NCBI GenBank assembly: GCA_038148755.1
Contig: JAYQWA010000002.1
Span: 62,001-126,000, forward strand
Reading direction: 5' to 3'
DNA from: UBA5109 sp038148755
GTDB taxonomy: Bacteria; Pseudomonadota; Gammaproteobacteria; Pseudomonadales; Pseudohongiellaceae
DNA length: 64,000 bases
A model generated the notes under the pieces. The model saw only the letters and a list, made by a program, of their open reading frames with translations. It had not been told where the DNA came from and made no database searches. Of the stretch, positions 27,236 to 35,326 are shown in pieces; the first letter of the stretch is position 1, and the number at the start of each line of letters is the position of its first letter. The translations under genes and the position numbers were made by a program.

Positions 27236-27619
27236 ATGCGCATTTTACATACCATGCTTCGAGTCACTGACCTGGAAAAATCCATCGATTTTTATACCAA
27301 TATTTTTAATATGCAATTGCTTCGCCATATGGAATTTCCCGATGGTAAGTTTACCCTGGCATTTTTGGGTTACGGCGACGAAAGCAGCAATACCGTCCTT
27401 GAGCTCACACACAATTGGGAAACTGACTCTTACGACATGGGCAATGCCTATGGTCATATTGCTATTGCTGTCGATGATGCCTACAAGGCCTGCGACGAAA
27501 TTGCAGCCAAGGGTGGTGAAGTTGTCAGGCCCGCAGGACCCATGATGCACGGAAAAACTGTCATCGCTTTTGTTAAAGATCCTGACGGCTACATGATTGA
27601 GCTAATACAAGGTAAGTAG
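27236..27619 (+). CDS. gloA: lactoylglutathione lyase (glyoxalase I)
   Basis: GloA converts the methylglyoxal-glutathione hemithioacetal to lactoylglutathione. The 127-residue protein has all four metal ligands of the E. coli type, His5, Glu56, His74 and Glu122, at exactly those positions. The SIDFYTNIFNMQLLRH segment and the KDPDGYMIELIQ ending are standard for the short, nickel-type enzyme. It is divergent from the phosphopantetheinyl transferase and 62 bases before rnfA. Confidence 0.96.
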   Translation: MRILHTMLRVTDLEKSIDFYTNIFNMQLLRHMEFPDGKFTLAFLGYGDESSNTVLELTHNWETDSYDMGNAYGHIAIAVDDAYKACDEIAAKGGEVVRPAGPMMHGKTVIAFVKDPDGYMIELIQGK

Positions 27620-27681
27620 AAGGTCAATAAAAGGCAAGATAGAAGACAACAAATTCAGAGTCCCAAACACGAGCGCAGAAT

Positions 27682-28257
27682 ATGAGTGCAATCATTATCC
27701 TCCTGATCAGCGCTATCCTAGTAAACAATTTCGTCCTGGTGCAATTTCTGGGACTCTGTCCTTTCATGGGGTCTTCAAATAAAGTTGAAACTGCCATCGG
27801 CATGTCGGCGGCGACAACCTTTGTTCTGACCCTCGCATCCATGGTGTCTTACATCATCTATCACTACCTGTTAATTCCACTGAATATCACCTGGTTACGG
27901 ACAATCGCTTTTATTGTTGTCATTGCAGCCCTGGTAAATTTTACTGAAATACTGATGCTGAAAACCTCGCCGCTTCTGCACAAGATACTGGGTATTTTTT
28001 TACCACTTATTACAACAAATTGCGCCGTGCTGGGCGTTGCCTTGCTAAACATCAATGCCGGCAATAATTTTATTGAATCGGCCTTTTACGGTTTTGGTGC
28101 AGCACTGGGCTTTTCATTAGTGCTAATTCTGTTTGCAGCACTCAGGGAAAAGCTCAATCTGGCAGATGTTCCTGCGCCTTTCCAGGGTGCTTCCATTGCC
28201 ATGATCACAGCTGCCTTAATGTCACTGGCTTTCATGGGCTTCACCGGGCTGGTGTAA
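27682..28257 (+). CDS. rnfA: Rnf electron transport complex subunit A
   Basis: RnfA is an integral-membrane subunit of the Rnf (Rsx) ion-translocating oxidoreductase. The 191-residue product has six hydrophobic helices and the family motifs LVNNFVLVQFLGLCPFMG near the start and LGIFLPLITTNCAVLGVAL in the middle. It opens a tight operon; rnfB starts two bases after its stop. In E. coli the same complex is Rsx and keeps SoxR reduced; in other bacteria Rnf couples ferredoxin and NAD to ion gradients. Confidence 0.97.
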   Translation: MSAIIILLISAILVNNFVLVQFLGLCPFMGSSNKVETAIGMSAATTFVLTLASMVSYIIYHYLLIPLNITWLRTIAFIVVIAALVNFTEILMLKTSPLLHKILGIFLPLITTNCAVLGVALLNINAGNNFIESAFYGFGAALGFSLVLILFAALREKLNLADVPAPFQGASIAMITAALMSLAFMGFTGLV

Positions 28258-28259
28258 GC

Positions 28260-29255
28260 ATGGCTAACATGGAAGCATTATTGGCTCCGTTCTTATCTCC
28301 TCTGCTGGCGCTTCTCATTATCAGCGTTTTGTTTGGTGCCTTGCTTGGTTTCGCCGTGCAGAAATTTAAAGTCACCACCAATCCCCTTGTTGATCAGATC
28401 AATGCACTCTTACCACAAACACAATGCGCCCAATGTGGCTATCCCGGCTGTAAACCCTATGCCGAGGCCGTAAGCTCTGGTGCCCCTATTAATCTCTGTC
28501 CACCCGGTGGTGAAAACACCATCAACCAGCTTGCGCATTTATTGGACGTGAAAGCCATCCCACTTGACCCCGACCTGGTAGAGGAAACCGCCCCCAAAGT
28601 TGCCGTAATTCGGGAAGCAGAATGCATCGGTTGTACTTTTTGTATTCAGGCCTGTCCGGTTGATGCCATCGTTGGTGCTGCCCAGCAGATGCACAGTGTC
28701 ATTGCTTCTGAATGCACTGGCTGTGAATTATGTGAAGCACCCTGCCCGGTTGACTGCATCGACTTTGTCACCGTGGATGCCGAAGCGTCAAAAAGTCCTC
28801 CTGAAAAGAGTCTGAGTGAACAAGCCTGTATCCGCTGCGGACTTTGTGTGGATGCCTGTCCAGTAGATCTATTGCCACAACAGTTGTACTGGTTTGCGCA
28901 GGGCAAGGCTTATGACAAAGCCAGAGAACACCGACTGATGGATTGCATAGAGTGTGGTCTTTGCCATGCCGTGTGTCCCAGCCATATTCCGCTGGTGCAA
29001 TATTATCAGGCGGCAAAACTGGCCATTAAAGATCAGGATGAAAAACTGCAACAGGCATTGCTGATCAAACAGCGTTTCGATTATCGAGAACAGCGTCTGG
29101 CTAAAGAAAGAGCCCAGATCGAACAACGCCGACGGACCCGCGCTGAACTGGCTCAGGCAAAAGCTAAACAAAGTGATTTAATTCAGGCGGCACTGGCCCG
29201 GGCAAAAAACAAAACAGCCGCAGGAAAATCGCCGGATACTCAGCATGGCAGTTAA
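28260..29255 (+). CDS. rnfB: RnfB-RnfC fusion: RnfB followed by the RnfC C-terminal ferredoxin domain
   Basis: The 331-residue frame starts as a normal RnfB: membrane anchor (about 11-33), a Fes-type cluster (Cys56, 59, 64, 80), and two [4Fe-4S] clusters (Cys122/125/128/132 and Cys152/155/158/162). An ordinary RnfB would end soon after. Here it continues through a short linker into EQACIRCGLCVDACPVDLL and DCIECGLCHAVCPSHIPL (Cys190/193/196/200 and Cys229/232/235/239). The lysine/arginine-rich helical tail ends LIQAALARAKNKTA. That last part is the C-terminal ferredoxin domain and tail of RnfC. The N-terminal RnfC domains that bind NADH and FMN are absent, and no separate rnfC exists in the operon. 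Five clusters in one protein are predicted. A true fusion or an in-frame assembly deletion could both explain it. Confidence 0.9.
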   Translation: MANMEALLAPFLSPLLALLIISVLFGALLGFAVQKFKVTTNPLVDQINALLPQTQCAQCGYPGCKPYAEAVSSGAPINLCPPGGENTINQLAHLLDVKAIPLDPDLVEETAPKVAVIREAECIGCTFCIQACPVDAIVGAAQQMHSVIASECTGCELCEAPCPVDCIDFVTVDAEASKSPPEKSLSEQACIRCGLCVDACPVDLLPQQLYWFAQGKAYDKAREHRLMDCIECGLCHAVCPSHIPLVQYYQAAKLAIKDQDEKLQQALLIKQRFDYREQRLAKERAQIEQRRRTRAELAQAKAKQSDLIQAALARAKNKTAAGKSPDTQHGS

Positions 29256-30213
29256 GAAAATCAAACTGCCAAAAAACCATCAGGTCTTATCAACTTCCCT
29301 GATTATGTTATGGGTGCTGGCAGCTTGCCTGCCGGGACTGCTTGCCCTGACCGTATTTTTCGGCTGGGGGACACTCTTAAATATTGTCTGGATTTGTCTC
29401 TGGGCCTTGTTGTTTGAAGCGCTGATTCTGATCCTGCGCAAGCGTAGTCTGGCTTTTTATCTAAAGGATTACAGCGCCCTGGTCACTGCCGTTTTACTGG
29501 GTCTGTGTATTCCTCCCTATTCTCCCTGGTGGCTGGGTATCGTCGGGATGTTTTTTGCGATTGTCGTTGCCAAGCACTTATACGGCGGATTGGGACAAAA
29601 CCTGTTTAACCCTGCCATGGTTGCCTATGCTGTACTCCTGATTGCTTTTCCTCTGGAAATGACCAACTGGACAAATCCATTCGGTGTTGAACGGGATATA
29701 GACGCTTTTACCGGCGCGACTGCACTTGACCTCTTTCGTAATGAACGGGGTGCTTTGTTAGTCAGTGAATTCTGGTCACAAAATTCTGCTTTCGGAAGAT
29801 TATCCGGTGTCGGCTGGGAATGGGTAAACTTCGGCTTTTTACTGGGTGGCTTGGTCCTTTTATATAAACGGATTATCGGCTGGCAAATTCCTCTTGCCAT
29901 GTTAGGCAGCCTGACACTGATGGCGGCCCTGTTTTATGACGGTGGCAGTTCAGCCAGTGGCGGTTCACCATTAATGCACCTGTTCGGTGGTGGCACTATG
30001 CTGGGGGCCTTTTTTATAGCAACGGACCCGGTCACGGCATCAACTACACCCAGAGGCCGAATTATTTACGGCGTCTTAATCGGTATCGTCACTTATGTCA
30101 TACGGGTCTGGGGTGCCTATCCCGATGGCATTGCCTTCGCCGTATTGCTCGGTAATTTTGCAGCACCCCTGATTGATTACTATACTCAACCCCGGCCTGC
30201 CAGTGATGTCTAG
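29245..30213 (+). CDS. rnfD: Rnf electron transport complex subunit D
   Basis: RnfD is a membrane subunit that carries covalent FMN on a threonine. The 322-residue product has many hydrophobic helices, GGLGQNLFNPAMVAYA, and the flavinylation motif in AFTGATALDLFR, where Thr in the GAT unit is the expected FMN site. Its later half has GSSASGGSPLMHLFGGGTM and FFIATDPVTASTTPRGR, both typical. The start overlaps the end of the fusion gene by 11 bases, indicating coupled translation. Confidence 0.95.
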   Translation: MAVKKIKLPKNHQVLSTSLIMLWVLAACLPGLLALTVFFGWGTLLNIVWICLWALLFEALILILRKRSLAFYLKDYSALVTAVLLGLCIPPYSPWWLGIVGMFFAIVVAKHLYGGLGQNLFNPAMVAYAVLLIAFPLEMTNWTNPFGVERDIDAFTGATALDLFRNERGALLVSEFWSQNSAFGRLSGVGWEWVNFGFLLGGLVLLYKRIIGWQIPLAMLGSLTLMAALFYDGGSSASGGSPLMHLFGGGTMLGAFFIATDPVTASTTPRGRIIYGVLIGIVTYVIRVWGAYPDGIAFAVLLGNFAAPLIDYYTQPRPASDV

Positions 30214-30850
30214 CGAAATTCGACAGTCCGTCATCAATAATGCGGCTAGGCTTGCCTGCTTTGCAGCCTGCGTGGCTATAATTCTAACGTTGGTCTATGC
30301 CATCAGTGAGTCTCGTATAGCTGAGCAGGCGTTAAATGCTGAACGTCAGGCGCTAACCATTATCTTCCCGGCTAACCTGCATGATAACGATTTAATTAAT
30401 GACCCTATTCCTCTGGAGTTAGACTCGAATGCATTCGACAATCTTGAACTTTTAGGCTTAAGGGAAAGTAGCACTGCTTATATCGCACGCAGTAACAGCC
30501 TGCCCAGCGGAATAATTTTGCCGCTGGTCGCACGTGATGGTTACAATGGCGATATACATTTGTTAGTCGGCATCCGTGCTGATGGTTCGGTGACTGCTGT
30601 CAGGGTTATCAGTCACCGTGAAACTCCAGGCCTTGGCGACCTTATTGATTTGAGATTTTCCGACTGGATACTTTCATTCAATGGACGCTCACTGCAAAAT
30701 CCTGCCCCGGCAGGCTGGACAGTTGTTAAAAATGGCGGAGACTTTGATCAGTTTACCGGCGCAACCATCACACCAAGGGCGGTGACGATTGCAATTGCCA
30801 GAGCGCTGGAATTTTTTGAACAAAACAAAACAGTCATTCTGAATTTATGA
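30206..30850 (+). CDS. rnfG: Rnf electron transport complex subunit G
   Basis: RnfG is a periplasmic-facing flavoprotein with one N-terminal membrane helix. The start is the ATG at 30206 (product MSSEIRQSV, about 214 residues), overlapping the rnfD stop by eight bases; an upstream ATG at 30173 would only add rnfD-frame residues. A membrane segment (about 15-33) is followed by HRETPGLGDLIDL and the FMN-attachment motif FDQFTGATITPRAV, where Thr of the last GAT-I carries FMN in relatives. Its stop overlaps rnfE by four bases. Confidence 0.94.
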   Translation: MSSEIRQSVINNAARLACFAACVAIILTLVYAISESRIAEQALNAERQALTIIFPANLHDNDLINDPIPLELDSNAFDNLELLGLRESSTAYIARSNSLPSGIILPLVARDGYNGDIHLLVGIRADGSVTAVRVISHRETPGLGDLIDLRFSDWILSFNGRSLQNPAPAGWTVVKNGGDFDQFTGATITPRAVTIAIARALEFFEQNKTVILNL

Positions 30851-31530
30851 AAACTGAACTCCTTACTCTCAGCAAGCAGGGCCTCTGGAGCAACAACCCG
30901 GCACTGGTACAGTTGCTGGGGCTCTGCCCTTTACTCGCGGTGAGCTCATCAGTGGTAAATGCGCTGGGGCTGGGGCTGGCGACCATCCTGGTACTGGTGT
31001 TTTCCAATCTGATGGTGTCACTGATCCGGCATCAAATCACTGCGGCCATTCGACTGCCTGCCTTTGTGCTGATTATTGCCGGCTTTGTTACCTGTGCTGA
31101 ATTATTACTGCAAGCCTTCGCCTACTCCTTGTATCTGAGTATTGGCATTTTCATTCCTCTGATTGTGACCAATTGCGCCATCCTTGGTCGAGCCGTGTCT
31201 TATGCCTCTAAAAACCCACCCTTACTCGCCACCTATGATGGTTTAATGACGGGCCTGGGTTTCAGTCTGGTTTTATTAGTTCTGGGTGCTTTGCGCGAGC
31301 TTTTTGGTACAGGCAGCCTGTTCGCCAATATGGAATACCTGCTGCCTTTCGCTGCAACCTGGGAAATTACTGTGCTGCCTGCTTATCCCGGTTTTCTGTT
31401 GGCCCTGCTACCACCCGGTGCGTTTTTATTTATGGGCTTATTATTGGCGACAAAAAATTTTATAGACCATCGCTTACTGGATAAACAGTCCGTCAAAATA
31501 AATAGTAAACAGATATTGCAGGGACAATGA
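30847..31530 (+). CDS. rnfE: Rnf electron transport complex subunit E
   Basis: RnfE is the paralogue of RnfA in the membrane part of the complex. The 227-residue protein has six helices, NNPALVQLLGLCPLLAVSSS near the start and GIFIPLIVTNCAILGRAV in the middle. It overlaps rnfG and nth by four bases each (ATGA), so rnfG-rnfE-nth are translationally coupled. Confidence 0.96.
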   Translation: MKTELLTLSKQGLWSNNPALVQLLGLCPLLAVSSSVVNALGLGLATILVLVFSNLMVSLIRHQITAAIRLPAFVLIIAGFVTCAELLLQAFAYSLYLSIGIFIPLIVTNCAILGRAVSYASKNPPLLATYDGLMTGLGFSLVLLVLGALRELFGTGSLFANMEYLLPFAATWEITVLPAYPGFLLALLPPGAFLFMGLLLATKNFIDHRLLDKQSVKINSKQILQGQ

Positions 31531-32162
31531 ACAAACAAAAACGCACAGAAATTTTTAAACGCTTACGTGCTGAAAACCCAAACCCGACTACAGAACTGAA
31601 ATTTTCAAACGCTTTTGAATTACTGGTTGCCGTTACCCTGTCCGCGCAGTCTACTGATGTTGGTGTAAATAAAGCGACAGCAAAATTATTTCCGGTCGCA
31701 AACACGCCAGAAGCCATTTATGCCCTGGGTGTGGATGGCTTAAAAAAATATATTAAAACCATTGGCCTCTATAACAACAAGGCTAAAAACATTATTGCAG
31801 CCTGCAAGATTTTAATAGAAAAACATCATTCCACTGTGCCGGATAATCGCGAATCGCTTGAAGCCCTGCCTGGTGTCGGCAGGAAAACAGCTAATGTGAT
31901 ACTTAATACCGCTTTTCGTCAGCCTGCCATGGCTGTAGATACGCATATCTTCAGAGTCTCCAACCGCACCGGCATTGCACCCGGCAAGAATGTGCTGGAA
32001 GTGGAAAAGAAGCTAATGAAATTTGTGCCCGAGGAATTCCTGCTGGACGCACACCACTGGCTGATTCTGCATGGACGTTATACCTGTATTGCCCGCAAGC
32101 CTCGGTGTGGTTCATGTGTCATTGAAGACTTGTGTGAATTCAGGCAAAAAGTTATCAGCTGA
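31527..32162 (+). CDS. nth: endonuclease III
   Basis: Nth is a DNA glycosylase and AP lyase that removes oxidised pyrimidines. The 211-residue product has a helix-hairpin-helix (LPGVGRKTANVIL) with the catalytic Lys just inside it, the catalytic Asp in AVDTHIFRV, and the C-x6-C-x2-C-x5-C iron-sulfur loop at the end (CIARKPRCGSCVIEDLC). Placement after rnfE is the same as in E. coli. Confidence 0.97.
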   Translation: MNKQKRTEIFKRLRAENPNPTTELKFSNAFELLVAVTLSAQSTDVGVNKATAKLFPVANTPEAIYALGVDGLKKYIKTIGLYNNKAKNIIAACKILIEKHHSTVPDNRESLEALPGVGRKTANVILNTAFRQPAMAVDTHIFRVSNRTGIAPGKNVLEVEKKLMKFVPEEFLLDAHHWLILHGRYTCIARKPRCGSCVIEDLCEFRQKVIS

Positions 32163-32269
32163 ATCTTATTCAAAGAATCTGATGTCTGCGGATACATTGC
32201 ATATACTTGACCTGAATTTCGCTTGGCTCAATAATCCTTGTTGAAAAAACCAATAGAAAAATTCTTGCC

Positions 32270-32671
32270 ATGAAAAATTTTCGCGTTCTTCTTATTGCTT
32301 GTCTGACAAATATATTTTTATTTTCATCGGGCAATGCACACCACTCTTTTGCCATGTTTGATGATCAGTCGGAAATGTGGCTTGAAGGAACTATCTCGCT
32401 TTTTCAGTGGACTAATCCCCATACTTTTATTCATGTCCTGGTAGAAGCCAGTGGTGAAGAAAATAATATGATCGACCTGGATGTTCCCATTGAATGGAGC
32501 TTGGAAGGTGGCAGCCCTAACATACTTTCCCGCAATGGCTGGAAGCGGACATCTCTGGAAGAAGGAGAAAGAGTCCGGGTATTGATTTATCCGCTAAAGG
32601 ACGGCAATGCGGGCGGCACCTTTCTGGAAATACACAAAGAAGACGGGACAGTACTTTACTATCATGGTTAA
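32270..32671 (+). CDS. DUF6152-family exported small protein, copy 1
   Basis: The 133-residue protein has a signal peptide ending FSSGNA, so the predicted mature protein begins His-His-Ser-Phe (His24, His25). A conserved QWTNPHT follows (His51), then EWSLEGGSPNILSRNGWKR, a basic stretch, and a beta-rich C-terminal part. This pattern defines the DUF6152 family as I recognise it; its function is not known. It partners with the next gene, overlapping it by eight bases. Subtype: the SPN...GW form, shared with copy 2. Confidence 0.8.
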   Translation: MKNFRVLLIACLTNIFLFSSGNAHHSFAMFDDQSEMWLEGTISLFQWTNPHTFIHVLVEASGEENNMIDLDVPIEWSLEGGSPNILSRNGWKRTSLEEGERVRVLIYPLKDGNAGGTFLEIHKEDGTVLYYHG

Positions 32672-33437
32672 GAATCATTTAGTCTCCCTGTTGATCGCAT
32701 CTTCGTTGCTGTTCGGTGCCAACCTCTTTGCCCAGTCAGCAGATCAGGAAAGAGATATTTCTGGCGTTTGGATGAATGACAACACCCTGGATGAACGGCT
32801 TAAACGTGCCGGATTGAAAAGGCTGGATCCAAACAGCACGAATAATGCAGCGCCCGCCCAGGCGGTCGGCGCTGATATTCTCACCGAGCAATACCGTCAA
32901 ATCTATGAAGCGGAACAGGCACGACTTGCGCAGTTGGCTGTAGGAACGGCGAGTTGTGGCTGGCAGGGTATGCCACGTGTCATGACCTACCCCTACCCAT
33001 TTGAAATATTACAAACACCAGGCAGGATCACCATTATTTTCGAAACAGAAAGCCAGGTGCGACGAATTTTCCTTGACCGCGATGAGCACCTGCCCTTTGA
33101 TGAGCTTGACCCAAGTTATCTGGGTGATTCAATCGGCTGGTGGGAAAGCAATACGCTGATCATTGATACGATTGGTTTTAACACACTAACCACCGTAGGC
33201 AGAGGACTGCCTCACAGTGAGGAAATGCATATTCTTGAACGCTGGCAATTTACAGAAAATGATTCGGTCATTGTCGAGATGACCATAAGCGACCCACTGG
33301 CATTTGAAGAACCCATCGTCCAGGAAATAGAATATTCCAAAAGACCCACCTGGCGTATCAGAGAGTATCATTGCGAAGAAAACAATCGCGATGCACCTGA
33401 TGAAGAAGGTCAACGTTCTGGCGGTCTGGCCAACTAA
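32664..33437 (+). CDS. exported protein of unnamed family paired with DUF6152, copy 1
   Basis: The start is ATG at 32664, inside the end of the DUF6152 gene (a longer in-frame start at 32607 lacks a signal peptide at its head). The 257-residue product has a signal peptide (core about 7-16, cleavage after LFAQ). It has ISGVWMND near the mature start, RVMTYPYPFEILQTPGRITI, and GDSIGWWESNTLIIDTIGF, then GLPHSEEMHILERW. The same core recurs in three other proteins in this region. The family name and function are unknown to me. It may be a secreted beta-rich or lipocalin-like fold; this is a guess. Confidence 0.75.
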   Translation: MVKNHLVSLLIASSLLFGANLFAQSADQERDISGVWMNDNTLDERLKRAGLKRLDPNSTNNAAPAQAVGADILTEQYRQIYEAEQARLAQLAVGTASCGWQGMPRVMTYPYPFEILQTPGRITIIFETESQVRRIFLDRDEHLPFDELDPSYLGDSIGWWESNTLIIDTIGFNTLTTVGRGLPHSEEMHILERWQFTENDSVIVEMTISDPLAFEEPIVQEIEYSKRPTWRIREYHCEENNRDAPDEEGQRSGGLAN

Positions 33438-33464
33438 CTCTTTACTGACAGGAGATATGAGTTA

Positions 33465-33896
33465 ATGCTGAATTTACGTTTCATGATTAAAGTTTTGGCT
33501 TTGAGTTTTAGCGCTTTAAGCATCTTAATATCATCAATAGCCCAAGGTCATCACAGCTTTGAAATGTTTGATAGAGATAACCCTATTCAGATAACAGGCG
33601 AAATAAAAGAGTTCCAGTGGGTTAATCCCCATACGTGGATTCAGATCATGGTGAATGAGCCAGCCTCCGGTGAGCTTGTAGAATGGAGTATCGAAGGCAG
33701 AAGTCCGAATGTATTGGTTCGTCGTGGATGGACCAGAAACACTGTACAACCAGGCGATCAGGTAACCCTGACAATATCCCCGCTTAGAAATGGAGATCCT
33801 GGTGGTGCGATAATAACGATTGAAAAAGCGGATGGCAGTATTATCAATGCTGATACGCCAACTGCTGTAGATACCGATGAGGAAGGTCCTCGATGA
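33465..33896 (+). CDS. DUF6152-family exported small protein, copy 2
   Basis: The 143-residue product has a signal peptide ending SSIAQG, then His29-His30-Ser-Phe, QWVNPHTW (His56), EWSIEGRSPNVLVRRGWTR and PGDQVTLTISPLRNGDPGG. Of the four copies it is most like copy 1. A GGAG site lies ten bases before the ATG. Its stop overlaps the partner gene by four bases. An internal Met at residue 7 could also be used. Confidence 0.8.
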   Translation: MLNLRFMIKVLALSFSALSILISSIAQGHHSFEMFDRDNPIQITGEIKEFQWVNPHTWIQIMVNEPASGELVEWSIEGRSPNVLVRRGWTRNTVQPGDQVTLTISPLRNGDPGGAIITIEKADGSIINADTPTAVDTDEEGPR

Positions 33897-34669
33897 ACAG
33901 ATATACTGGAACGAAAAGCTGGACAATTTTATTAGTCGTCTTGCTTTTTCATTTTGTTAATTCAGAAAGCAGCACGGCAGCTGAAAATAATATTACGGCA
34001 GTTCCCCCCGGCCAGAATTTAAGTGGTCTTTGGGTTATCTCAAACAGAAGTCTCAGGGGTTATCGGGATGAAAATTTTGAGCAGCTTGAGCCTGAAGAGT
34101 ACCTTAATGAAAGAGGCCTGGAAATAACCGGGACTGTCAGACCGGCTTTAGATCCAGCGGCCATGTGTCTTCCTTCCATACCACGACATTTAGGCGGACC
34201 TTACCCAATACAGTTCATGCAAAATCAGGATCAGCTTGTTCAGCTTTTTGAATATGACAATGTTTTTCGAGTTATCTATACAGATGGCCGGATGCACCCG
34301 GATACAGTAGAAGATCAACGTTTCATGGGACATGCCATCGCGCACTGGGAAAACGATACTTTAGTTGTTGATACCCAAAATTTTAATGGTAAAGCATGGT
34401 TGGCTGCCAATGGTCTGCCTGTATCACAAGAGGCTCATCTAACTGAATGGTATAGGCTGATTGAAAATGGTAAAACGCTGGAAGTGATTGTTAAGTACGA
34501 AGATAATGAATACTTACAACGCCCTATCTGGCGAAAACTATTTTTTAACCTGAAAAACGAATGGTATATCCGGGAATATTTGTGCGCAGAGGGAAATCGC
34601 GATAATGTCTTCAATCAACAAAGCGGACTCCCGGGTTCATTACGTCTGGAAGATGTTTTACCGAATTGA
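33893..34669 (+). CDS. exported protein of unnamed family paired with DUF6152, copy 2
   Basis: This 258-residue protein has a signal peptide and the family core: LSGLWVISNRSLRGY, CLPSIPRHLGGPYPIQFMQ, RVIYTDGR, GHAIAHWENDTLVVDTQNFN, then NGLPVSQEAHLTEWYR. It has a conserved C-terminal WYIREYLCAEGNRD, a form also seen in copy 1 (WRIREYHCEENNRD). Two cysteines in matching positions may form a disulfide. It is coupled to its DUF6152 partner by a four-base overlap. Function unknown. Confidence 0.75.
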   Translation: MNRYTGTKSWTILLVVLLFHFVNSESSTAAENNITAVPPGQNLSGLWVISNRSLRGYRDENFEQLEPEEYLNERGLEITGTVRPALDPAAMCLPSIPRHLGGPYPIQFMQNQDQLVQLFEYDNVFRVIYTDGRMHPDTVEDQRFMGHAIAHWENDTLVVDTQNFNGKAWLAANGLPVSQEAHLTEWYRLIENGKTLEVIVKYEDNEYLQRPIWRKLFFNLKNEWYIREYLCAEGNRDNVFNQQSGLPGSLRLEDVLPN

Positions 34670-34679
34670 AGACTATCTG

Positions 34680-34755
34680 TCCGGAAGGCACTCGTAAGCC
34701 TGTACAGTGACTTCCGGATACCAGAGCCAGTATTTTTCAAGTACTACTGGCTCTG
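34680..34755. repeat. pair of inverted repeats between convergent genes
   Basis: Two hairpins lie back to back between the convergent genes ending at 34669 and 34799. The first pairs TCCGGAAG (34680-34687) with CTTCCGGA (34711-34718), with CACT/AGTG extending it. The second pairs CAGAGCCAGTA (34722-34732) with TACTGGCTCTG (34745-34755), an 11-base perfect stem. No T-run follows either strand clearly, so factor-independent termination is uncertain. They may be folded transcript ends for both genes. Confidence 0.5.
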
Positions 34756-34798
34756 TAAATGTCGCCGAATTATCCTGCCACTTAAAAATTTAACGGCT

Positions 34799-35326
34799 TT
34801 ATTCTTCTTGCCATTCCCAGACAAAACCATCTTTATTCGGCATTTCAACAGCCGGTAAAGTCTGCGCATTTAATACAGTATCTTCATCAATGACATCATT
34901 CATTTCTAGAAGATAAGCAGTCAGGGCATAAACCTCATCATCTGATAATGAACCTGGCTGCGTAAAAGGCATGGCACGTCTGATGTAATCAAATACCGTT
35001 GTCGCATAAGGCCAGTAGCTGCCGACTGTCTTGACGATATTGTCACTGGTCAGGCTGTCATGACCACCGACCAATCTGTCATTAGTCGCGCCTTCACCAT
35101 TTGCCCCATGACAGACGGCACATTGCGCTGCAAAAATTTCTGCACCCTGGGCAACAGTGCCCGAACCCGGTGGCAGGTTTACACCATCAGGGCCAATACT
35201 GACATCCCAGCCGGCGACCTCTTCGGGACTTGCAACAACACCAAGACCAGGGCCTTCCTGAGCCAGAACCAGTGGACATAAAAAAACCGTTAAGACAGAT
35301 AAAGCTGACAATTTACGCATAAACAT
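34799..35326 (-). CDS. SoxD/SorB-like monoheme c-type cytochrome
   Basis: The 175-residue product has a signal peptide (core about 7-20) and one heme motif, CAVCH (Cys69, Cys72, His73). The PFTQPGSLSDDEVYALTAYLL segment carries the methionine expected as the second ligand. VGGHDSLTSDNIVKTVGSYWPYATTVFDYIRRAMPF matches SoxD-type cytochromes. It overlaps the SoxC-like gene by 14 bases and is its electron acceptor. Classic SoxD has two hemes and about 380 residues, so this single-heme form is shorter and SorB-like in size. Confidence 0.85.
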   Translation of the reverse strand: MFMRKLSALSVLTVFLCPLVLAQEGPGLGVVASPEEVAGWDVSIGPDGVNLPPGSGTVAQGAEIFAAQCAVCHGANGEGATNDRLVGGHDSLTSDNIVKTVGSYWPYATTVFDYIRRAMPFTQPGSLSDDEVYALTAYLLEMNDVIDEDTVLNAQTLPAVEMPNKDGFVWEWQEE

